NCBI GenBank assembly: GCA_021404685.1
Contig: QWHC01000001.1
Coordinates: forward strand, 348,501-412,500
Reading direction: 5' to 3'
Length of the DNA stretch: 64,000 nucleotides
Source of the DNA: Chloroflexi bacterium CFX4
GTDB taxonomy: Bacteria > Chloroflexota > Anaerolineae > Aggregatilineales > UBA2796
Shown here: positions 1 to 8,682 of the stretch, piece by piece
Layout of the letters: each line of letters starts with the position of its first letter
How positions within the stretch are numbered: position 1 is the stretch's first letter
Program-made: the position numbers and the translations under genes
The notes under the pieces: model-generated
Told to the model about the DNA's origin: nothing
Seen by the model: the letters and a program-made list of their open reading frames with translations, nothing else
Database searches by the model: none

Positions 1-144
1 AGCTCAGACGCTGTTCCCGCTACCTATGTGCTAGGGTTGGCACGCCGCCGCCGCCTGCGCGATGCGCTCATCGTGCTGATGGCGATTCTCGGCATCCCTC
101 TGTATGTCCTTATCCTGAGTCGTATCCTCAACAGTTTGCTATAG
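1..144 (+). CDS. C-terminal end of a membrane protein (partial)
   Basis: An open frame enters from the left edge and stops with TAG at 142-144, giving 47 residues. The visible part has a basic stretch of four arginines followed by one strongly hydrophobic helix of about 20 residues (DALIVLMAILGIPLYV...) that runs almost to the C-terminus. This is the positive-inside pattern of a last transmembrane segment. The stop lies 13 bp before the thyX start on the same strand, so the two may be co-transcribed. The family cannot be told from this fragment. Confidence 0.6.
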   Translation, partial: SSDAVPATYVLGLARRRRLRDALIVLMAILGIPLYVLILSRILNSLL

Positions 145-157
145 AAAGAGGCTTTTT

Positions 158-883
158 GTGAGCGATGACCTGAGCAGCCTGATCGGCAAGCGCATCCCCA
201 TGCTGGATCGCGGCTATGTGGAGCTGCAAGATGTAATGCCACACCCTGCCACGGGCATCCGTGCTGACGCGGCAATTGTGGCATCGGCGCGTGTCAGCTT
301 TATGGGCGAGAGCAAAGGCGAAGAAGCAGACCGCAAGCTGATCCACTATCTAATGAAGCACAGGCACACCACACCCTTTGAGCATGTGGTCTTTACCTTC
401 AGAGTCCACGCACCGCTAGTGGTATGGTGGCAATGGGTCAGGCATCGCTCAGCATCCTACAATCTCATGAGTGGGCGCTATATCGAACTGCCTGAGGACG
501 AGTACTACACGCCGACGGTTTGGCGCAAGCAATCGCCTAGCAATAAGCAGGGCAGCCTCGGTGAATTAGAATCAGAGGCAGGCGCCGCGCTCACACAGGA
601 ACTCATCGCGCACTACGAACGCGGACACGCGCTTTACAAACAAGCACTGGCGCAAGGCGTAGCGCGTGAGCAAGCGCGCCTATTCCTAAGCGGCTTTGCC
701 GTCTACTACACGGGCTACATCACGCAGAATCTACATAATATGCTGCATTTCCTGAAGCTGCGGATGGCAGACGACGCGCAGCACGAGATTCGCCTCTATG
801 CAGAGGCAATCTACCGCGAGTTTGTAAAATACATCGCGCCGATTGCCTGTGAAGCGTGGGAACAGTATATTTTGATGGGCTAG
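158..883 (+). CDS. thyX: Flavin-dependent thymidylate synthase ThyX
   Basis: ThyX makes dTMP from dUMP with methylene-tetrahydrofolate and reduced FAD, replacing the classical ThyA. The 241-residue product is the usual family length. The diagnostic RHR-x7-S motif is seen as R95-H-R97 to S105 within RHRSASYNLMSGRY, and the C-terminal helix block NLHNMLHFLKLRMADDAQHEIR carries the conserved Arg and the AQ-E-R pattern that binds dUMP. The start is GTG at 158, chosen because an AAAGAGG ribosome site lies 6-7 bp upstream. The gene follows closely on a membrane-protein gene and runs convergently toward aroB with only 7 bp between stops. No classical thyA is visible in the window. Confidence 0.95.
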   Translation: MSDDLSSLIGKRIPMLDRGYVELQDVMPHPATGIRADAAIVASARVSFMGESKGEEADRKLIHYLMKHRHTTPFEHVVFTFRVHAPLVVWWQWVRHRSASYNLMSGRYIELPEDEYYTPTVWRKQSPSNKQGSLGELESEAGAALTQELIAHYERGHALYKQALAQGVAREQARLFLSGFAVYYTGYITQNLHNMLHFLKLRMADDAQHEIRLYAEAIYREFVKYIAPIACEAWEQYILMG

Positions 884-890
884 CCTTGTG

Positions 891-1961
891 TCAGTCCCGC
901 AGGCTTTCTAGCACATCCAGCACCGCCTGAGACGGCACATCGTCGCGTATCTCAGGCTGTCCAACTTCGCGCAGCAGCACGAAACGCATCGCCTCGCCCT
1001 GCCGCTTTTTATCGGTACGCATGGCAGCGCGCACGTCGCTTGGCTCAAAGCCGCAACGTGTTGGCAAGCCCACCGCGCCAACCAACTGCTCCACCTGATC
1101 GGGCAGCGCCGCGCTGCACAAGCCAACTGCCTGCGAAAGGCGTGCGGCTGCCACCAATCCGAAGCCGACTGCTTCACCATGCCGCCACGTATAGCCGCTG
1201 ACCTTCTCGACGGCGTGCGCGAAGGTATGCCCTAAATTCAGCTCGGCGCGGATGTCTTGCTCATACGGATCGCGCTGCACATAGTCCACCTTGATTTGGA
1301 TGGCGCGCCGAATCACGTCTGTGAATGCCTTGTTATCGCGTTGGTAGAGCGCTGCATCCAGCAAACTTGCATCGCGCAGCAAGCCGCTTTTAATGATCTC
1401 CGCCGCGCCACACACCCATTCCGCATCGGGCAGCGTTGGCAACAGCGAGGGATCAACCACCACAAAAGCAGGCTGCTTGAAAGCGCCCACCAAGTTTTTG
1501 CCTTGTGGCAAATCCACGCCGACTTTGCCGCCAATGCTGGCATCGACCATCGCTAACAGGCTGGTTGGCGCTTGCACAAAAGCAATGCCACGCAGGAAGG
1601 TGGCAGCGGCAAAGCCTGCCAGATCACCCACCACGCCGCCGCCGAGCGCAATCAACACGCCTTGCCGATCAATGCCCAGTTCGAGCAGCCTATCATAGAC
1701 AAAGCGAACAACATCCAAGGTTTTGTGCTGTTCGCCATCCGGAATGGTGATCAGCGGCACACTGAGTAACTCCGCCAACATATTGCCATAAAGCGGCGCT
1801 AAAACCTGATTGGTAATGACGACTGCCTTGCCATTCAGACCATGCAGCCGCATGATCACGTCCAGCGTTTTGAGCGCCTTGTTGCCGATGTAAACTGCAT
1901 AATTGCCCTCTGGCGCCTGCACGTCTATGCGTTCGGGCGCAGGAATTTCGCTGAATGTCAC
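891..1961 (-). CDS. aroB: 3-dehydroquinate synthase
   Basis: AroB converts DAHP to 3-dehydroquinate, the second step of the shikimate pathway, using NAD and a divalent metal in the cytosol. The 356-residue protein shows the family's glycine-rich NAD block GGGVVGDLAGFAAATFLRGI, the PTSLLAMVDASIGGKVGVD segment, the catalytic Lys/Asn block PQGKNLVGAFKQP, and the metal-binding Glu in CGAAEIIK and His in LNLGHTFAHAVE. The start is GTG; its GTGA overlaps the recN stop by 4 bp, so translation is probably coupled. It is the last gene of the nadK - zinc-finger - recN - aroB run. Confidence 0.95.
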   Translation of the reverse strand: MTFSEIPAPERIDVQAPEGNYAVYIGNKALKTLDVIMRLHGLNGKAVVITNQVLAPLYGNMLAELLSVPLITIPDGEQHKTLDVVRFVYDRLLELGIDRQGVLIALGGGVVGDLAGFAAATFLRGIAFVQAPTSLLAMVDASIGGKVGVDLPQGKNLVGAFKQPAFVVVDPSLLPTLPDAEWVCGAAEIIKSGLLRDASLLDAALYQRDNKAFTDVIRRAIQIKVDYVQRDPYEQDIRAELNLGHTFAHAVEKVSGYTWRHGEAVGFGLVAAARLSQAVGLCSAALPDQVEQLVGAVGLPTRCGFEPSDVRAAMRTDKKRQGEAMRFVLLREVGQPEIRDDVPSQAVLDVLESLRD

Positions 1962-3703
1962 AGTAGGCTCTCCTGCACGCTTTTGCCATCCTTCACATTG
2001 CGCGCCAACATCAGAATATCGTGGGCGCTTTGCTTGGCGCTCACCGTCTCTGCGCCGAGCATTTCTGCCATTTCTTCCACACGCGCACGGTCGTTCAATT
2101 CGCTAATGATAGCGATGGTGCGCTCACCGCTGTAGCCTTTGGTCACGCGGAAGTGCCGATCACCAAAGCCGGCGATGTGCGCCAAATGCGTTACGCACAG
2201 CACCTGATGCCCGTCCGAGAGTTTCCACAGCTTCTGCCCAACCACGCTGCCAACGCGCCCACCAATGCCTTGATCAATCTCATCAAAGATGAGCGTTGGC
2301 GTATGGTCGGCGTGTGAAAGCACCGTTTTGAGCGCCAGCATGATGCGCGCCGTTTCGCCACCGCTGGCCACTTTTGCCAAAGGGCGCAGCGGCTCGCCGC
2401 GGTTGGCTGCCAACATGAACTCTACCGCGTCTATGCCCGTTGAGTCGAACTTCAACCGCCGTTCGCCCACAAAACAGCCCTCAGGATCGTCCTCTTGGGT
2501 CAGCGAGACCTCAAAGCGAGCGCCTTCCATTCGCAGTTCTGCCAGTTCCCGCACGATGCCCTCGCCAAGTTTGGCAGCCGCTTGGCGGCGCGCCGCGCTG
2601 ATCTGTGCGGCACGCTCACCGATCTTTCGCAGCAGCAGCTCTTCTTCGGTGCGTAGTTCGGCAATGCGCGCTTCGCTGTTGGTGATGTTTTGCAGTTCCG
2701 CTTCACAGCGTGCTGCAAAGTCTAACACCGCCTCTAAACTGCCGCCATATTTGCGCTTAAGCCGATTGAGCGCGTCTAGGCGTTCTTCCACGTCGTAAAG
2801 GCGCGTTGGATTGTGTTCGATGCTCTCCGTGTAGTGGCTGAGCGCACGGGCAACATCTTCGACCTGTGCCACGGTGTTATCGGCATTGGCGGCGTGTTCT
2901 GCCATGCGTGGATCAAAGCGTGCCAGCTTGTGCAGCACTGCGGCAATCTGGTTCAGCAGGCTGAGCGCACTGGGCGTCTCGTCGTCACTATCCAGCAGGC
3001 GCGCCGCCTCCACGCTCAGCGCGGCGATCTGCTCCACGTTTGCCAAGCGCTCCGATTCTTCGCGCAATGCCTGTTCTTCGGCAGGCTGCGGCGCAACGGC
3101 ACGGATTTCCTCAAGCTGATAGGTCAGCATGTCCACACGGCGCGCACGGGCTGCCTCATCCATTTGGAGCTGATCGATCTCGGCGCGCAGCACGCCAAGC
3201 TGATCCACCAAATCTGCCAACGCAGCGCGTGAGACATCTAAGCTGGCATAGCGATCCAGCAGGTAGAGATGCTCCGGTGCGCGCAGCAGGCTGAGGTGTT
3301 CGCCCTGCCCGTGAATATCCACCAAGCGCTGCCCGATCTCGCGGTAGAACTGCAAATTGACCGTGCTGCCGTTCACGCGGCAAACGTTGCGTCCATTGGC
3401 GCGCAACTCACGAGTCAAAGTTAGCTCATCGGTAGGCATCTCGATATGCTCAGCGTTCAGCAGCGGACGCACCGCAGCCTGAAGGGATGGTGGCAGCTTA
3501 AAAACAGCTTCCACAACTGCTTTTTCGCGCTCGGCACGGATAAAATCCGAGTCGGCGCGCCCGCCCAATACCAAATCTACGGCATCAATGATAATGGACT
3601 TGCCGGCGCCCGTCTCACCTGTGATCACGTTGAAGCCGGGCGCAAATTGCACCTCTAGTTGGTCAATAATTGCAAAATCGGTAATCCGAATTTCACTGAG
3701 CAT
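1958..3703 (-). CDS. recN: DNA repair protein RecN
   Basis: RecN is an SMC-like ATPase that acts at double-strand breaks. The 581-residue product has the N-terminal Walker A GETGAGKS about 30 residues from the start. Two long charged coiled-coil stretches (about residues 155-230 and 290-370) flank the middle, and the C-terminal ATPase half carries a signature-like ASGGETARIMLALK and the Walker B LIFDEIDQGIGG. This is the full-length arrangement. It overlaps aroB by 4 bp and starts 15 bp after the zinc-finger membrane gene, as part of one operon with nadK upstream, a pairing (nadK-recN) common in bacteria. Confidence 0.95.
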   Translation of the reverse strand: MLSEIRITDFAIIDQLEVQFAPGFNVITGETGAGKSIIIDAVDLVLGGRADSDFIRAEREKAVVEAVFKLPPSLQAAVRPLLNAEHIEMPTDELTLTRELRANGRNVCRVNGSTVNLQFYREIGQRLVDIHGQGEHLSLLRAPEHLYLLDRYASLDVSRAALADLVDQLGVLRAEIDQLQMDEAARARRVDMLTYQLEEIRAVAPQPAEEQALREESERLANVEQIAALSVEAARLLDSDDETPSALSLLNQIAAVLHKLARFDPRMAEHAANADNTVAQVEDVARALSHYTESIEHNPTRLYDVEERLDALNRLKRKYGGSLEAVLDFAARCEAELQNITNSEARIAELRTEEELLLRKIGERAAQISAARRQAAAKLGEGIVRELAELRMEGARFEVSLTQEDDPEGCFVGERRLKFDSTGIDAVEFMLAANRGEPLRPLAKVASGGETARIMLALKTVLSHADHTPTLIFDEIDQGIGGRVGSVVGQKLWKLSDGHQVLCVTHLAHIAGFGDRHFRVTKGYSGERTIAIISELNDRARVEEMAEMLGAETVSAKQSAHDILMLARNVKDGKSVQESLL

Positions 3704-3717
3704 AAGGTTTCACCCGC

Positions 3718-4275
3718 TTAACGTAACCTGCCGAAAACTGCTGCCGAACAGAGCGCCGCATGCAAGCCAATAGGCAATAATTCCTGCGTTAGGTGCGTCC
3801 CAACATTCACGCCGCGTGGCGCACGCTGTGCAAAGGTGATTGCATCGCCAATCACGCTGATATTGGCGATCAGCGCCGTTAAGATGACCAGCCCGATTGC
3901 AATTTGCGGCACATAGCGCCCGCGCTGCCGCTTTGCCGCCCGCAGGGCAAGCTCACCAATAGCAACGCCCGCCGGCAGCGAGAGGAACAGCACGCCGATC
4001 AGGAACAGGCGCGGCACGATGAAGCCCGCCACCAAACTTAAGCCGAACACAACTGCCAACGAGATGATCTGCTCTTGCTGGCTTGCCTTAAAAAACTTAT
4101 CTTGCTGTTGGTAAACGCATTGGCGGCAGCGGTAGCCCACTTCGGTTCGCACCGCGCATCTGGGACACATATAGCGCGCACAGCGGTTGCAGCGCAGCGC
4201 TGTTTCCACATCGGTATGCACAGCGCAGAAGGTTTTTTCATCGGCAGGTGGCGCGTAGTTTGGCGCTTCAGTCAT
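3718..4275 (-). CDS. B-box-like zinc-finger membrane protein
   Basis: The 185-residue protein of unknown function begins with a zinc-ribbon/B-box-like module: C17-x2-H20, C29-x2-C32, C37-x2-C40, C50-x2-C53, i.e. four pairs that could hold two zinc ions. It is followed by about three hydrophobic helices (near 70-92, 92-110 and 122-142) and a short polar tail. Similar treble-clef heads are found fused to rhomboid-like or other membrane domains in bacteria, where they are thought to assist membrane proteolysis or protein handling; here no protease motif is visible. It overlaps nadK by 4 bp (ATGA) and precedes recN by 14 bp, so it is co-expressed with both. Confidence 0.75.
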   Translation of the reverse strand: MTEAPNYAPPADEKTFCAVHTDVETALRCNRCARYMCPRCAVRTEVGYRCRQCVYQQQDKFFKASQQEQIISLAVVFGLSLVAGFIVPRLFLIGVLFLSLPAGVAIGELALRAAKRQRGRYVPQIAIGLVILTALIANISVIGDAITFAQRAPRGVNVGTHLTQELLPIGLHAALCSAAVFGRLR

Positions 4276-5168
4276 GCTTTTTTCTCCAAGTCGGGTCGGC
4301 GCGGCTGCGGCGCACCTTCACGGCGCGGCGAAAGACGCGGCTCCATGCGGTCTAGCAACGAACGGTAGAAGTAATTACGCTCTCGCAAGCGCACAAAACG
4401 GCTAACATGCTCACTGGCATAGACGATGATCGAATCGCTCGGCACGAGGCTGCATAGGCTCTCGCCATCAAGGGTGAGCGTGACATCTGTAGCGGTGCGT
4501 TCTGCGATGATCACCTCAATGGTAGCGCCTTCTGCCAGCACAATCGGGCGATCCAGCGTCAGGTGCGGCGCAACTGGCACGACCAGGATATTCTTGAGCG
4601 TGGGCGGCAGAATCGGACCGCCAACCGCCAGTGCGTAGGCGGTAGAGCCTGTCGGCGTGGCGATGATCAAGCCATCGGCGTTGTACTGCGTCGTCCAGTC
4701 GCCATCAATGAAGGCATCCAGCAGCACGCTTTTGGCAACCGCGCCACGCCCGATCACCACGTCGTTCAGGGCGTCGCCGCTGGCGATCAGCGCGTCAGCG
4801 TGCCATGCCTCAGCACGGATCATCATGCGCTCTTCAATCCAATACTGCCCGCTCAGCAAATCCGAGAGCAGGTTATCCCAATCGGCAAGGCTTGCCTCAG
4901 TCAGGAAGCCGAGATAGCCAGCATTAATGCCAAAGACTGGCACATTATGCTCAGAGCAAACGCGCGCCGCTCGCAGCATACTGCCATCGCCGCCAATGGC
5001 GATCACAAGGTCGGATTCGGCAACCAGCCGATGGATAGACTCGGCATCCCAAGCTGGGCTGCACCACGCCGCGACGCCGCGTGCGGTGAGGCTGCTTGCC
5101 ACAGCACTGCATACCTCACCCGTTGCAGGGCGCAGCGGATGCCCTAAGATTCCCACACGCTCAAACAT
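4272..5168 (-). CDS. nadK: NAD kinase
   Basis: NadK phosphorylates NAD to NADP with ATP or polyphosphate. The GGDGSMLRAAR motif holding the catalytic Asp, the FGINAGYLGFLTE block, the NDVVIGRG segment (Asn-Asp motif) and the TPTGSTAYALAVGGPIL block are all present in order, as in the family. I start the gene at the ATG at 5168 (MFERVGILGHP), which has an AAGGGA ribosome site 5 bp upstream, giving 298 residues; a longer frame to 5216 has no ribosome site and would run into the -10 box. It heads the operon nadK - zinc-finger - recN - aroB. A polyphosphate kinase gene lies elsewhere in this window, so a polyphosphate donor is available. Confidence 0.95.
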   Translation of the reverse strand: MFERVGILGHPLRPATGEVCSAVASSLTARGVAAWCSPAWDAESIHRLVAESDLVIAIGGDGSMLRAARVCSEHNVPVFGINAGYLGFLTEASLADWDNLLSDLLSGQYWIEERMMIRAEAWHADALIASGDALNDVVIGRGAVAKSVLLDAFIDGDWTTQYNADGLIIATPTGSTAYALAVGGPILPPTLKNILVVPVAPHLTLDRPIVLAEGATIEVIIAERTATDVTLTLDGESLCSLVPSDSIIVYASEHVSRFVRLRERNYFYRSLLDRMEPRLSPRREGAPQPRRPDLEKKA

Positions 5169-5204
5169 GCCGTTCCCTTTATGCGCGCTCACCCAACCAC
5201 ACCG

Positions 5205-5210
5205 ATTATA
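5205..5210 (-). promoter_or_regulatory. -10 box for the nadK operon
   Basis: A perfect TATAAT is read on the minus strand 37 bp before the nadK ATG. No good -35 box is seen 16-18 bp upstream, so this is a -10-driven or weak promoter. Confidence 0.45.
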
Positions 5211-5346
5211 GCGCAAGATGTGTTGAACTTGCCGCTTGAATCATAGTACATTTGTTCGTGATTAGCAAGGGAAGGCTGCGAATTGGGTGTGGGAAGGTTG
5301 GGCAGAAGCACGCACATCACCCTACCCGCCGCTTACCCTACGTTAA

Positions 5347-5375
5347 TTGACACCTCTCAAAAGCCGCGCTACATT
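5347..5375 (+). promoter_or_regulatory. Sigma-70 type promoter for the beta-helix genes
   Basis: TTGACA at 5347-5352 is followed after exactly 17 bp by TACATT at 5370-5375 (6/6 and 4/6 matches). It points at the gene starting at 5491. It is placed about 115 bp upstream of that start. Confidence 0.55.
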
Positions 5376-5490
5376 CCTGCTCAAAAGGCACACACCGCTG
5401 ACCGCCACTTTCTATCACCGCGCTTAGCCGCCGTTACCTAACCCGTTGTCCCTTTCGCCTAAACATCCTTTAGCATGTAGACGTACTCTC

Positions 5491-6570
5491 ATGAAACCGA
5501 TTCGTTGGATCAGTTTGGCTGCCTTGGCAGCCGCAGTGCTGCTGAGTTCCGCCCGCCTTTCGCCCGCAATGCCTGCCATTGCACAGGACTCACAGTTTCC
5601 TACCCTTACGCCTATCCCGCCCACACTGACGCCTCTGCCCACGGGCAGCACACTCTTTGTGACCAAGCTGGAAGATACCAATGATAGTGTCTGCGATGCC
5701 GATTGTTCCCTGCGTGAGGCAGTTAGCAATGCCCCTGAGAACGCTAGAATCATTATTTCAGCTAAGGGTCTATTTCAGTTAAAAACGGGACTAGAGATTA
5801 ATAAAAGTTTATCTATTGTGGGAAGTGGAGACAAAGCCTCCGATATTATCTTGAGCGGCGGCAAAATAAGCACTACAGTTGTCGACTACAGAACAGGTAG
5901 AGCTCGGGAAAATGTTCATATACTTCTTGAGAATTTCACAGTGGAAAATACAGGTATCTTTAACACTTGGGCAGCAATCACCACAAAAGATATGGTTTTC
6001 AAAGACAGCTCTGTTGGAATACATAATCGGCTTGGCAAAATTTTTATTGATAGCAGTACTTTTATTAATGTGTCAAGAAGATCAGTTGACAGCCTAGATG
6101 GATATGTCGAATTATTAAACACCACTATATTAAGTATCAATAGCTCTATTGCAGTATCTACAACTCGTGGAAAGTTAAAAATCATTAATAATACTTTATA
6201 TGGTAAAATTAACTTGGATTTAGCTGGCACTTCTGTTGAAGTTATAAATAGCATTCTTGTTTCAATACAATATGGACGGAATTGCAAGCTGTTTATCCTG
6301 CCAACTGTACAAACAACAATTGCCGCTCAAAACAGTCTGCAATATCCAGATGATAGTTGTGGGTCGCAGATTGCGGTGGCAGACCCTATGCTTCTTCCAC
6401 TTGCTGATATGGGCGGTAAAACACCTGTGATGCCTTTAGCAGAAGGCAGTCCCGCGATTAATGCTGGAAATAATTTTGTTTGTCAACGATTTTCTCAAAG
6501 CGATCAAACAGGTCTGGATCGAATTGGTATATGTGATATTGGTGCATTTGAATTTCGCCAAAAGAAATAA
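5491..6570 (+). CDS. Secreted CSLREA-domain beta-helix protein
   Basis: The 359-residue product has a signal peptide (MKPIRW then a hydrophobic Ala/Leu run ending near the AIAQD cleavage-like site), a Thr/Pro linker (FPTLTPIPPTLTPLPTGS), and the CSLREA motif with its acidic lead-in (TNDSVCDADCSLREAV). A right-handed parallel beta-helix of short Asn-rich strands follows, ending in the usual cap GSPAINAGN...CDIGAFEF. Such proteins are extracellular or surface-attached; substrates are rarely known. I choose the ATG at 5491, at the signal peptide, over a TTG at 5446; the ribosome site is poor. From about 5750 the DNA is clearly AT-richer than neighbouring genes, with frequent AAT, ATT, TTA and AGA codons. 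It sits 9 bp before a second beta-helix gene. Confidence 0.75.
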   Translation: MKPIRWISLAALAAAVLLSSARLSPAMPAIAQDSQFPTLTPIPPTLTPLPTGSTLFVTKLEDTNDSVCDADCSLREAVSNAPENARIIISAKGLFQLKTGLEINKSLSIVGSGDKASDIILSGGKISTTVVDYRTGRARENVHILLENFTVENTGIFNTWAAITTKDMVFKDSSVGIHNRLGKIFIDSSTFINVSRRSVDSLDGYVELLNTTILSINSSIAVSTTRGKLKIINNTLYGKINLDLAGTSVEVINSILVSIQYGRNCKLFILPTVQTTIAAQNSLQYPDDSCGSQIAVADPMLLPLADMGGKTPVMPLAEGSPAINAGNNFVCQRFSQSDQTGLDRIGICDIGAFEFRQKK

Positions 6571-6579
6571 GAGGCTTCC

Positions 6580-7752
6580 ATGAAACATTTTTTGAAACAT
6601 ACTGCGATAGCTGCTACATTACTAATTCTGTTTTTGCTTAATCCCACTTCGCCTGTTACGGCTAATACAATTGTCGGGGATGGAACACCAGAAAGCTGCA
6701 CTGAAATTGCCTTGCGAATTGGAATAGATCAAGGAGGCATAGTGACTTTTAACTGCGGTGGAAATGTAGAAATTGATATCACCAGCAGTATTCAGTTGTT
6801 CGGAATTTTATCGATTGACGGTGGCAATGCTGTCGCAATAAACGCAAACAGTAACGATCAAATATTTATAGTAGAGTCTGGTGCACAAGTCACTTTGAAA
6901 AACTTAGTCCTGTTGAATGGGTCTTATGTATATGGAGGTGCTATAGTAAACAAAGGCTCTCTAACAATCGAGAAAGTGCATTTCGAAAACAACCGTGCTG
7001 GCGTGAACGGGGGTGCAATATTCAATTCCGGATCGCTATCTATTGAAGACTCGACTTTTAAAGATAACCAAGCGACAACTGGTTCAGGCGGTGCTATATA
7101 TAGCACAAACAATTTCTCCGTTCATTTAAGCGAATTTGAACTCAATAACGCATATTGCTGGGGAGGAGCTGTAGCTTCAGAAGTGGAGAGCAACATTACA
7201 AACTCTTGGTTTACTGGAAATCTGGCAGGAGGTGCGGGTGGTGGCGTAGCTATTTATATTAATATGTTTCCGGTCACGCAAATTTCTACAATTAAAAATA
7301 CAACATTTTATAAGAATCAAGCTAATGGATATGCAGTCTGTGCAGATGCGATATCACTCGGAGCTAGGGGCGGTGCTATTGTAAGTGGAGGTAATGCCAA
7401 CTTTAAAAATTTAACTATTGCAGAGAACCATGGATATGGTGCAATAGCAGGTGATATTCTTTATCAATCAGGTAGCATAGAGTTAATAAGCAGCACTATC
7501 GCCTACAATTTACCCCCACCTGGATCAGAACTTCTCGCCCACCAAATTTTGTTAACTAACCCAATAAGTATTGGGAGTTCAATTATCTATGGACATGGAT
7601 TCGGAGATGATTGCTATTCTCCTTTCGGGTCTCCAAATGTAACTGATCTAGGCGGCAACCTTCAAAAAGATACAACCTGTAGTCAGACAATTCGGGTAGG
7701 GAATCCGAACTTTGAACAAGAGTTAGACATGGCTAGTTTCCCCCCGTACTGA
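6580..7752 (+). CDS. Fragment 1: signal peptide and first beta-helix
   Basis: This 390-residue open frame starts at an ATG with GAGG 5 bp upstream, 9 bp after the previous gene's stop. Residues 1-28 are a signal peptide (MKHFLKH then a Leu/Ile core ending SPVTA). The rest is a right-handed beta-helix with many GGAI turns (GGAIVNKG, GGAIFNSG, GGAIYS). The end is artificial: after GNPNFEQEL the frame leaves the family pattern and stops at TGA 7750-7752, just past a run of six C. Unlike the preceding gene it has no CSLREA motif at its N-terminus, only a related CTEIAL segment. Confidence 0.65.
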   Translation: MKHFLKHTAIAATLLILFLLNPTSPVTANTIVGDGTPESCTEIALRIGIDQGGIVTFNCGGNVEIDITSSIQLFGILSIDGGNAVAINANSNDQIFIVESGAQVTLKNLVLLNGSYVYGGAIVNKGSLTIEKVHFENNRAGVNGGAIFNSGSLSIEDSTFKDNQATTGSGGAIYSTNNFSVHLSEFELNNAYCWGGAVASEVESNITNSWFTGNLAGGAGGGVAIYINMFPVTQISTIKNTTFYKNQANGYAVCADAISLGARGGAIVSGGNANFKNLTIAENHGYGAIAGDILYQSGSIELISSTIAYNLPPPGSELLAHQILLTNPISIGSSIIYGHGFGDDCYSPFGSPNVTDLGGNLQKDTTCSQTIRVGNPNFEQELDMASFPPY

Positions 7753-7946
7753 GACTGAGGGCTGGTAGTGCTGCAATTAACGGCGGAGACAGTTCTAATT
7801 GCACCCTCACTGATCAAGGAAATCGCGTACGTGTCGGTAATTGCGATGTAGGCGCCTATGAGTCTCCTTTTACACACCATACCGTCACCACTAGCCTAGA
7901 TAGGGATTCAGGCATTTGCGATGAACAAGGACCTAATGGGTGTAGT

Positions 7947-8675
7947 TTGCGCGAAGCGATCAAAAATGCTCCACCTGGAGGGCTAATCCGCTTTTCTGAA
8001 ACTATAAACGAAATTTCTCTCTCAAGTCAGCTTGTTATACCCCATGCGCTCACAATTGATGGGAGTCTAGAGGGAAATCCAACGCGTACCATCACACTGA
8101 TCCGTGGTGACACCAACACAAACCGGATCATGCATGTGCTGCCTGTCCAATTAGGCGCGGTAAAATTGAAACATCTTTTGCTTTTTACACCCTCTGGTAG
8201 TGGCGCACCACCAGTGAATGCGGACGAAGGCGGTGCAATCCTGAATGAAGGGACATTGGAGATTGCCCACACATCATTCGTGGGCAACCGCGCACAGAAT
8301 TTCGGCGGAGCTATTTTTAACCGTGGGAATTTGTTTGCGGAAAACACAACTTTTGATAAGAATTTTACTGTATCTACTAATGATGGCGGTGATGCCGTCG
8401 CCAATACTGATGTATCTGCGTTTGCGGACTTCCTCCATGTTACAATGCGGAGCAATGCTGGATTCAGGGTTGTTTATCGCGGTAGCGGTCGTAACTCTTC
8501 CATGTTTGTCCGCTCTATAATTGATGGATCGTGTCATAATAGCGATAATCCTAACCAAGCATTTATCTTCGACCAAAGTGTTCAATTCAATAATAAGGAT
8601 CCATTTTTACGCGGTCATCCTCCGCTTAGGCAAACCATGAGGTTCACAACCTCGCCAAATTATACAGTATTGTGA
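7947..8675 (+). CDS. Fragment 2: CSLREA and second beta-helix
   Basis: The frame is open from 7716; the listed start is an internal TTG without biological meaning, inside CSLREAI. Upstream in the same frame lie the cap of helix one (RAGSAAINGGD...CDVGAYES) and a new CSLREA motif (SGICDEQGPNGCSLREA). Then come beta-helix coils with GGAILNEG and GGAIFNRG turns. The frame loses family pattern after about 8600 and stops at 8673-8675. It is a middle piece of the broken 6580-9432 gene, not an independent gene: it lacks a signal peptide and ribosome site. Confidence 0.6.
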   Translation: MREAIKNAPPGGLIRFSETINEISLSSQLVIPHALTIDGSLEGNPTRTITLIRGDTNTNRIMHVLPVQLGAVKLKHLLLFTPSGSGAPPVNADEGGAILNEGTLEIAHTSFVGNRAQNFGGAIFNRGNLFAENTTFDKNFTVSTNDGGDAVANTDVSAFADFLHVTMRSNAGFRVVYRGSGRNSSMFVRSIIDGSCHNSDNPNQAFIFDQSVQFNNKDPFLRGHPPLRQTMRFTTSPNYTVL

Positions 8676-8682
8676 CTGGGGC

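Larger units (their letters stand above)
5169..5490. other. Intergenic region with divergent promoters
   Basis: This 322-bp gap separates nadK (leftward) from the first CSLREA gene (rightward). It holds a leftward TATAAT box and a rightward TTGACA/TACATT promoter, listed separately. The remainder (about 5220-5340) is GA/GC-mixed sequence in which I see no gene, repeat or RNA structure. The rightward transcript would have a 5' leader of roughly 110 nt with no obvious hairpin-terminator pair. Confidence 0.5.
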
